From the NCBI GenBank assembly GCA_030141605.1, contig JAQGDQ010000492.1, positions 138,847-165,524 of the forward strand: a DNA stretch of 26,678 bases. The letters run 5' to 3'. Source of the stretch: Tubiluchus corallicola (lineage: Eukaryota > Priapulida > Priapulimorpha > Priapulimorphida > Tubiluchidae). A program made the translations under genes and the position numbers. Below the pieces are notes generated by a model. The model was given only the letters and a program-made list of their open reading frames with translations. It did not search any database and had not been told where the DNA came from. Shown one piece after another: positions 19,591 through 26,678 of this stretch (positions are counted from its first letter, which is position 1; the number at the start of each line of letters is the position of its first letter).

Positions 19591-20580
19591 TAACAGATTA
19601 AAAACTTAATTAAAGGCGGCCGAGCTCAACTATTGATGACATCACAAACGAACATAACTTTTAACAGCAAAGATATTCCACGAGCGTGTCGTACGTGTTT
19701 GCAAAAGCAAAAATTGAAGTACAGTGCTACTGTAAGATATTCAGCGTGTTGCATTAAAACTAGGCAAGTTTTAAGATAAAAATTCAAATTTTAAATTTAC
19801 CGCTGTGCTCGCGCATGAGCTGTCGAACGTGTGCAGTTCATCACAAACAAACAAATCTGAACTGAGAGGCACAGCACCTGCTATTCGTGCAATGCGTTTC
19901 CGAAAGACAGTCGCTATATCCCGTCTAACCAGCGAATTGCGAAATGCATGTAACAGCGAAAGAACTAGTGGCGCGAACGTGAAATTGCGTTTGTGTGATT
20001 ATAATTCTTTCACGTAAGTCATTTTTGAAAAAAACTGTATGTTTCCTTTCAATATTTTAATGAGTAGAATGTTATGACCTTGTGATGATCGGTTATACCA
20101 GCCATCATTGTCGCAACACCTATTTTGATATATCTTTCCTATGATTTTGTGTGTGCATAATTAATTATCTAATTACCTGATTGATTTATTGCACTGTTTA
20201 TTTAAACTTATATTACATTGTGTTTTTTGTAAGATTATGACACTAGATGGCTCTGGCCGCTCATTTCTCTGCTTACCTGTAATTAGGTTGCCTGAAAATT
20301 CGAATACTAAATGGCTTCAACCTGTTTTGGGATCTTACTACAGAGTTCGTGTTTTACACTAGTTATGTTCTGACTGTCAAAGTTACAGGGTGGTGGAGTT
20401 TTGCTGGTTAGTCCACATCCTGAGGTTATTTTATATGGCTGAACACCAACTTTGGTGTGAACCTGTCTTTAATGGTACTCGTATGCAGTAAGATGATTTG
20501 TCACAAAGACAATGGTTTTGTCTACTTTCGTTTACTCGTTGTTTGCTGTGATGACGCTGTCTTGACATTCCAAGAAGCAA

Positions 20581-21000
20581 GTGTTTGGTAACCGTATTTC
20601 TACCTGCAGAATAGGACTCAAATTATCGCTGAATAGTAGGGGAAAACCAGTTGAGGACCAGTTCTACCTGGACCAATGGTCTGTCTGTTCGTCTGAACTA
20701 AAGGTTCTGTTCGTCACCCTGCGAAAGGACGATATCTGGCTTTATCACTGGAAGGCTGGGGCAACCAGGTACGAGTTCAACCGCTGCATTGCTGGAGCAG
20801 TTTTAAAGCGTGGCCCATGCTGAGGCTGGGTTGGTGACCACTGGCAAAGAGTTGCTGACAAGGTCGTGGCTGACTGCCGGAGACGAAAAGCCGATGTGGT
20901 ATGGTTGGAGACTCAAGAGCGTGGTTGATAGATCCAAAAGCCTGATGAGAGACAGAAGCGAAGCCGGCCAATGTTACTTTTGGGGGGAATTAGTTATTGT
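20581..21000. other. GC-rich block of unknown nature
   Basis: About 400 bp is clearly richer in G+C than its surroundings and ends abruptly before ATTAGTTATTG. Two overlapping plus-strand frames are open: 20581-20823, containing LKVLFVTLRKDDIWLYHWKA, and 20810-21028. I recognise no family. The sharp compositional edges suggest an inserted SINE-like element or an old retrocopy rather than a native exon. Confidence 0.3.
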
Positions 21001-21176
21001 TCGAAATTGTTATCAATTCAATTTTTGATGTCATTGTTTTACTGATTAAACTCTAAATCTAAATATTAGTTTATAGTTCCGTTGTCGTTCTGATTAAATA
21101 ATTTGCACGTGCACACAAGTGTTTTCACTGATTCACGTAGCCTACACAAATAAATGATTATCCTGTAGGTTTAGCA

Positions 21177-21184
21177 TATAAAAG
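21177..21184 (+). promoter_or_regulatory. Candidate TATA box
   Basis: TATAAAAG is a consensus TATA box. An ACAGTACTC that could serve as initiator lies about 30 bp downstream (from 21212), and a small coding exon candidate follows at 21303. No experimental or homology support is available. Confidence 0.35.
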
Positions 21185-21302
21185 TGACGGAAACGCTCGA
21201 GAACCCTGAACACAGTACTCCGATTTCTTAACGTCCTGACTTAGTTATTACACGGCGTCACAGACCTGCAGTTTAAGACTGGGACCTGTTTTGTTTTAAA
21301 GG

Positions 21303-21390
21303 ATGTCGCAAGTTAGACTTGTAAGTAAGGAACAATTACTAATAATAAAGTCTGTAGGTGTAACTCCATTGAATGGATACCGTTATACAG
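21303..21390 (+). CDS. Possible first coding exon (about 30 codons)
   Basis: The ATG at 21303 has A at -3 (AAAGGATGTC) and lies about 90 bp downstream of a plausible transcription start below the TATA box at 21177. The frame runs MSQVRLVSKEQLLIIKSVGV, then TPLNGYRYTG, to a donor-like CAG|GTATAT at 21390/21391 (phase 1). An earlier GTAAGT at 21321 is an even better donor and would give only MSQVRL. Unspliced, the frame stops at 21428. I do not recognise the protein, and no downstream exon in matching phase was found in the AT-rich sequence that follows. It may be the start of a gene that continues outside the window, or chance. Confidence 0.28.
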
Positions 21391-22141
21391 GTATATTTTT
21401 TACACAAAAACAAACTATATTTAATTAACATTTACTTTGTCGTAAGTCTAATTGAATCTTAAAAAATTTGGCTAAATATGAGTGACGTCTGCTCATTATA
21501 TATAGGGCTAATGTATGATTATATGCTTTTTAAACATTTTAACTTAGAATTAACAAAACATGCAGATGCCTTCTGTGGAAAAATTATTTGCTCCTCTGAA
21601 AAACCTCCCTTTTTGTGAAATGTATATTACTCATGAAAGTCAGGCTATTTTTTCAAACTATATTTTCTGAGAAATTATAAAATGAGAAAAAACATTTCTC
21701 CATAAATAGAATAGTAAATAAATAATTTATTTATTTCTAATAATAATAATGATGATGGTGATGATGATGATGATAATAATAATAATAATAATAAATAATT
21801 AATACATAAGCCTATTAACTTTCATGAGATATGAATATAATAGCTTTATTTTAATGAATAACTATTCTTTGTGACTTATTCTTACTTTATATAATACTGA
21901 AAAATATCGCAGCTGCTGTAAATCACCAAAGACAGATGTAGACCCTGCAGTCTTTGCTTAGTGTACAAACTTGTAACAAAGTTACAAAATTGTGTTATGA
22001 TTAACATTTTGATGTAATTGAAAGCCGGCATTCTCGGGAAATTTAAAAATAGAGTTTTTATTTGTGTTCAGCGCCTGCCGACGAGCATGGCTTTGATGAA
22101 GCCATCTCATCAATTCGTCTGCCACACACAGGTGCGCGTTA
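21391..22141. other. AT-rich gene-free region with trinucleotide microsatellite
   Basis: It includes a TAA/GAT simple-repeat tract (about 21739-21793, switching TAATAA to GATGAT and back). Nothing else could be supported. Around 22065-22140 the composition becomes GC-richer as it enters the 65-bp array. Confidence 0.45.
21739..21793. repeat. Compound (TAA)n/(GAT)n microsatellite
   Basis: Runs of AATAAT, then GATGATGGTGATGATGATGA, then AATAATAATAAT. Confidence 0.9.
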
Positions 22142-22470
22142 GCGTACCTGACAACAGCGCTCAATAATGCTCCGCCGCTAGGGCGACACTAAATACGCGA
22201 ACAGCTTGCGTACCTGACAACAATACTCAGTAATGTTTGCCGCTAGGGCGACACTAAATGCGCGAGCAACTTTCGTACCAGACAATAACACTCAGTAATG
22301 TTTGCCGCTAGGGCGACACTAAATGCGCGAGCAACTTGCGTACCTGACAATAACACTCAGTAATGCTTTGCCGCTAGGGCGACACTAACTGCGCGAACTG
22401 CTCCGCAATAGCGTACTGACAACAACACTCCGTAATGCTCTGCCGCTAGGGCGACGCTAACTGCGCGAAG
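22142..22470. repeat. 65-bp tandem repeat, 5 copies
   Basis: Five units start near 22142, 22208, 22273, 22338 and 22411. They share GCGTACCTGACAAC, ACTCAGTAATG, GCCGCTAGGGCGACACTAA and a GCGCGA motif. Unit 4 is longer by an insertion (CTGCTCCGCAATA). The units are GC-richer than the flanks. Confidence 0.9.
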
Positions 22471-23490
22471 TGACTAATTTACGACTTTGTAATACTTTGG
22501 TACAGCCTTTGTCTAATAGTCGTGCCTATGATGAGAAGGTTGCCCATATGTAGGGCGCGGTAAGAATAATGGATGACAGGAAACGCCATTTTTACGTAAA
22601 ATTATTATGTTTTCTGTGGTTTCAAGTAATGGCCAGTATTTAAGTGAATTACTTTGTGAATTCAATAATTTGTGTGAAACAGTCGAGCAAAATGAGAGAT
22701 CTGAACAGAATTGTGTCAAAATAATAAGAAATTAACATCATTAAATGAGGCTTGTATTACATTACTGAGTTTCAGAAGTATGAGCTGTTACAGTAAAGAA
22801 CGGTGTGAACTGAAACTATACAAGGTTGCTACACATTAATCCAACACGAGTTTATGAAAGCGATTTTAGCGATTAAGATTAAGATTTGTGATTCATCCGC
22901 TATTAATTATTTAAATGAAAACAAATTAGCCTGACAAATGCCAAAACTTGCTAAATAACTTTTAGAATCTAACGCACCACAAACGCTTGAGAACTGCTTC
23001 GTTATTTACTTTACACTGCACCTGATAAACAGAGTAAGCCACTTATCAGTACAACAAACGCAAGGCTAATCCAACTACCTCATTAGCGACTTAGTATGAC
23101 GTAACAAACAACAATCAATGGCTAAGCATTTTCAAGTATCTATAAACAGTGTCGTGAATGTAAGCAAATTTGATTGCAAGATCACGTTAACGTAAGACAT
23201 TGGTTTGACAAACTTGGTGCAAGAGAAAGCTGTAGTATTTTAGAAACAAGCTTGACTAAAACCACAACTAAAATTATCAGTGGTTTCTAGTCATTACATT
23301 TAAATAACAGACAATGAACCATCAAATTTCGCGACAACCAAAATAAAAAAATATTTAGTTTTGTCTTTAATTTTTACTTTTTTCAACGTTTCTGTAAAAT
23401 TGGGTCTGATTTTTATGCATTTTCTTTGATAATTTGACAATCTGTTGAAATGCTTACGGTTTTCGAGAACTGGGGTTTATCACTGGTTGT
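22471..23490. other. Gene-free AT-rich region
   Basis: I see no coding frame with a recognisable domain, no RNA gene and no array between the 65-bp repeat and the satellite. Confidence 0.45.
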
Positions 23491-24013
23491 ACTGCCGTTT
23501 ACCCTTTCTTAAATCATTAACATGAAACAAAAAATTTTTTCTAGAAAGCCTCGTGTAAAATGCGCTAAAATTCGCGCTAAAATTTTCCCGCATTTCCCAA
23601 AATACTACCTGTTTACCCTTTCTTAAACCATTAACATGAAACAAAGCTTTTTTCTAGAAAGCCTCGTGTAAAATGCGCTAAAATTTTCCCACATTTCTCG
23701 CAATACTGCTGTTTATCCTTTCTTAAACCATTAACATGAAACAAAGGCTTTTTTCTAGAAATCCTCGTGTAAAATGCGCTAAAATTTCGCGCTAAAATTT
23801 TCCCGCATTTCCCGCAATACAGCCTGTTTACCCTTTCTTAGACCATTAACACGAAACAAAGGCTTTTTTCTAGAAAGCCTTGTGTAAAATGCGCTAAAAT
23901 TTCGCGCTAAAATTTTCCGCATTTCCCGCACTACTGCCTGTTTACCCTTTCTTAAACCATTAACATGAAACATAGTCTTTTTTCTTGAAAGTCTCGTGTA
24001 AAATGCGCTAAAA
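23491..24013. repeat. Satellite array (about 101/115-bp units), left block
   Basis: Units begin at GTTTAC (23497, 23611, 23711, 23826, 23940), giving periods of 114, 100, 115 and 114. Each contains CCTTTCTTAAACCATTAAC, an AGGCTTTTTTCTAGAAAGCCT inverted repeat, GTGTAAAATGCGCTAAAAT and TTTTCCCGCATTTCCCGC. The last unit is cut at about 24013 by the LINE insertion. ORFs on either strand of the array are by-products. Confidence 0.95.
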
Positions 24014-24867
24014 TGCAAACACGACTTTTTGCTGATGACACTAACCTCTTCTTAGCAGACAACGATGCGCAAAATCTTGAGCTTAGAAGTAATGAAGAAC
24101 TGATCAAAATTAACACATGGATGCGTACAAATAAGTTAACAGTAAACTATAATAAAACAAAATTTATGATCATAAGAAATAAATTTGAAAACAATGAAAA
24201 CTCCATTATAACAGTATCCATGCAAGACTGTTTATTAGAACAAGTATCAGACATAAAATATCTGGGCGTCTACATAGATGACACCTTTAATTGGTCAACA
24301 CACATAAAAAATATCACCTACAAAGTAAGCAAAGTTACAGGTATATTTTTTAAATTGAGGCATTACTTGAGCACGGATTTACTAAAAATGATTTACTTTG
24401 CCATTGTGTACCCACACATTAACTATTGTATCTTATCGTGGGGCACAGCGAAAAAATCTGTTTTGAAACCACTTACAGCAGCACATAACAAAATTATCAA
24501 AACAATGACTTTTGCTGGGTTCCGAGATCATGCTACCCCCTCCTATTATGCTTTGCAATTATTAAAAATTAATGAAATTTAGAAGCTTGAGTTAGCGAAA
24601 TTCATGTTCAACTATAAAAAGGGCATTCTACCTAAATTATACATCAATTATTTCAAAAAGATGAGTGACGTTCACCAGTATTCTACGAGAGCAGCTACCA
24701 AACAAAACTATTTTCAGGAAAGATTTAACACAACAAAAGGTTTACAAACTTTAAAACATAATGCTACAGTTCTATGGAATACTCTTTCAGATGATCTTAA
24801 GCAATCAACTAGTGTCTATCAGTTAAGTAAATTATATAAATGTCAACTCTTGCAAACTTATTACTGA
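24014..24867 (+). pseudogene. LINE reverse transcriptase C-terminal part with one in-frame stop
   Basis: The frame opens with the catalytic box (LFADDTNLFL, residues 5-14). It continues through INTWMRTNKLTVNYNKTKFM, IKYLGVYIDD, HIKNITYKVSKVTGI and YPHINYCILSWG, then the C-terminal LLKINEI/KLELAKFMF, TRAATKQNYF and LWNTLSDDLKQ. These are typical of CR1/L2-like or related Jockey-superfamily LINEs. A single TAG at 24580-24582 separates NEI from KLELAKF, where relatives usually have Tyr, so one base change explains it. The frame then continues to TAA at 24865-24867. With the 5' two-thirds missing (endonuclease, RT fingers), the copy is inactive. Its otherwise open frame shows it inserted fairly recently compared with the LINE relic at 6620-8450. 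Confidence 0.9.
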
Positions 24868-25417
24868 ACAACTTTTATTCCTTTTGCCCTCTAATAAATT
24901 GTCTAACTCCGTGCAAGAGCAGTTACTGTTATAGCAGGATCAATTAACTTCCATATTTAATTGTTTATTGTCTAACTTCTGTAGATCGTTTTCAAAGTCT
25001 GGACTCCAATTGTCAATCTCCTCATGCAGTCATACAGGTAATTTTTTGTGCTCTAACTATCTGCCAATTTATTTTACATCAATTCATCAAAAATCGCTCT
25101 GTATTTTTTTTTACATTATGCTTGCGTTATAAAGTAAATTTCAGTTGCCATTGTTATAATGTTCCTGATGTCAGATTTTTATTTCAGTTCTTGTTTCAGT
25201 CCTTATTTCAGTTCAGTTTCATTTCAGTTATTTTCAGTTTGATTTTTTTATTATTATTATTATGCACTTATTATTACTGTGTATGAATTGTACTAACACA
25301 TTATAAGCATATCATTATCAATTTTATGTCATTCCTAACAATTCAGTTTTTATTATAAGCAGTACTAACACTAATACACTGTAGCATAGCGCCTTTAAAA
25401 AATGTTCATCACTAACC

Positions 25418-25462
25418 AAAGGGCAGCTGACTAGATGACCAATTGGTCTTTCGCTGCCCTTT
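25418..25462 (+). other. Stem-loop in the LINE 3' UTR
   Basis: AAAGGGCAGC (25418-25427) and GCTGCCCTTT (25453-25462) form a perfect 10-bp outer stem. Inside is the palindrome GACCAATTGGTC. It lies about 85 bp before the TTA tail. In several LINE families a 3' stem-loop is recognised by the element's own reverse transcriptase; that role is inferred here. Confidence 0.6.
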
Positions 25463-25548
25463 CTTCACATTTTTGTTGCTAAATTAATTGTATTGTAACT
25501 GTGTGTGTTAAAAGATAAATAAAAGGTTATTATTATTATTATTATTAT

Positions 25549-26678
25549 GTTTACACTTTCTTAAACCATTAACATGAAACAAAGGCTTTTTTCTAGAAAG
25601 CCTCGTGTAAAATGCGCTAAAATTTTCCCGCATTTCCCGCAATACTGCCTGTTTACACTTTCTTAAACCATTAACATGAAACAAAGGTTTTTCTCTAGAA
25701 AGCCTCGTGTAAAATGCGCTAAAATTTTCCGCATTTGCCGCAATACTGCCTGTTTACACTTTCTTAAACCATTAACATGGAACAAAGGTTTTTCTCTAGA
25801 AAATCTTGTGTAAAATGCGCTAAAATTTTCCCGCATTTCGAAAAATACTGCCTGTTTACACTTTCTTAAACCATTAACATGAAACACAGCTTTTTTCTAG
25901 AAAGTCTCCTGTAAAATGCGCTAAAATTTTCCCGCATTTCCAGCAATACTGCCTGTTTACACTTTCTTAAACCATTAACACGAAACAAAGGCTTTTTTTC
26001 TAGAAAGCTTCGTGTAAAATGCGCTAAAATTTTCCGCATTTCCCGCAATACTGCCTGTTTACCCTTTCTTAGACAATTAACATGAAACATAGTCTTTTTT
26101 CTTGAAAGTCTCGTGTAAAATGCGCTAAAATTTTCCCGCATTTCCCGCAATACGGCCTGTTTACACTTTCTTAAACCATTAACACGAAACAAAGGCTTTT
26201 TTTCTAGAAAGTCTTGTGTAAAATGCGCAAAAATTTCGCGCTAAAATTTTCCGGCATTTCCCGTAGTACTGTCTGTTTACACTTTCTTAAACCATTAACC
26301 TGAAACAAAGGCTTTTTTCTAGAAAGCCTCGTGTAAAATGTGCTGAAATTTCGCGCTAAAATTTTCCCGCATTTCCCGCAATACTGCCTGTTTACCCTTT
26401 CTTAAACCATTAACATGAAACAAAGGCTTTTTTTCTAGAAAGGTTCGTGTAAAATGCGCTAAAATTTCGCGCAAAAATTTTCCACATTTCCCGCAATACT
26501 CCCTGTTTACCCTTTCTTAAACCATTAACATGAAACAAAGGCTTTCTTTGTAGAAAGTCTCGTGTAAAATGCGCTAAAATTTCGCGCTAAAATTTTCCCG
26601 CATTTCCCGCAATACTGCCTGTTTACACTTTCTTAAACCATTAACATGAAACAAAGGCTTTTTTCTAGAAAGCCTTGT
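25549..26678. repeat. Satellite array (about 101/115-bp units), right block
   Basis: The array resumes after the LINE and runs off the window end. GTTTAC starts lie at 25549, 25651, 25752, 25854, 25955, 26057, 26159, 26275, 26390, 26505 and 26621. The first six periods are 101-102 bp, the last four 115-116 bp. The difference is an extra TTCGCGCTAAAAT, a duplication of the neighbouring GCGCTAAAAT, so length variants are grouped in blocks. Open minus-strand frames in the array are not genes. Confidence 0.96.

Larger units (their letters stand above)
19001..20580. other. Gene-free region with simple and dispersed repeats
   Basis: It contains a GA-rich microsatellite (19326-19384), copy B of the dispersed repeat (19484-19590) and otherwise unassigned AT-rich DNA. 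A 70-codon frame at 19805-20017 ends near CACGTAAGTC, which resembles a splice donor, but nothing else supports an exon. Confidence 0.4.
24014..25547 (+). mobile_element. 5'-truncated LINE inserted in the satellite
   Basis: The element begins abruptly just upstream of the reverse transcriptase FADD box, runs through the rest of the protein, then has a 3' UTR of about 680 bp. It ends in AATAAAAGG and a (TTA)n tail (to about 25547), after which the satellite resumes at GTTTAC. This is the classical outcome of incomplete target-primed reverse transcription. No clear target-site duplication is seen. The satellite unit appears to have lost about 38 bp at the insertion point. Confidence 0.9.

Noticed and set aside
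20581-21000. tRNA-derived SINE
   Set aside because: A loose B-box-like GGTACGAGTTC is present, but no matching A box or tRNA fold could be drawn.
23779-26192. Minus-strand ORFs with repeated FHVNGLRKGKQAVLREMRE
   Set aside because: They are translations of the 101/115-bp satellite and change frame with unit length. No gene structure supports them.
1-26678. CRISPR array, tRNA genes, operons or prophage
   Set aside because: The tandem arrays have no unique spacers of uniform size, no canonical GGTTCGANTCC B box with a tRNA fold was seen, and the gene structure is eukaryotic.

Overview
The window looks like AT-rich, repeat-dense DNA from an animal nuclear genome, most likely an invertebrate. 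The evidence is spliced leucine-rich-repeat (LRR) exons with GT..AG borders, several decayed non-LTR retrotransposons (LINEs), a 5S-rRNA-derived SINE, and many minisatellite and satellite arrays. There are no operons and no bacterial-style gene packing. The lineage cannot be fixed from the sequence; some GC-rich repeats recall mollusc or other lophotrochozoan DNA, but that is only an impression.

Layout. 1-4426 is an inverted duplication: two apparently identical arms of at least 912 bp (1-912 and 3515-4426) flank a 2.6 kb spacer. The left arm carries most of a minus-strand LRR exon (615-1334), the right arm a truncated mirror copy of it (3515-3812). The spacer ends in a 35-bp minisatellite (2212-3514). 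4427-6425 holds a GC-richer stretch, a hairpin and two tandem arrays (47-bp and 52-bp units). 6620-8450 is a minus-strand LINE relic whose reverse transcriptase reading frame contains a 13-bp minisatellite. 8588-8862 is a 55-bp array related to the 52-bp array.

10214-12010 holds the best host gene: two plus-strand exons of an LRR protein (phase-1 junctions, LRRCT caps, Thr-rich stalk, hydrophobic C-terminus), paralogous to the minus-strand exon at 615-1334. Upstream exons are not recognised for either gene. 12011-17626 is mostly non-coding, with a hammerhead-like motif near 13.9 kb, an unidentified ATG-less ORF and a LINE 3' end (14772-15090).

17628-17914 is a 72-bp array. 17915-19000 is a minus-strand integrase-core pseudogene, split by a 5S-derived SINE (18216-18716) with recognisable target-site duplications. 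19-22.5 kb contains simple repeats, a GC-rich block of unknown nature, a possible TATA promoter with a small first exon (21177-21390), and a 65-bp array. From 23491 to the window end runs a satellite of about 101/115-bp units rich in E2F-type consensus sites, interrupted by a 5'-truncated LINE (24014-25547).

The genes do not form a pathway. The two LRR loci are paralogues, perhaps from a tandem family; the rest is mobile-element and satellite turnover. The most noteworthy structures are the inverted duplication with a microhomology junction, the minisatellite that arose inside a LINE reading frame, and the SINE-in-integrase nesting.
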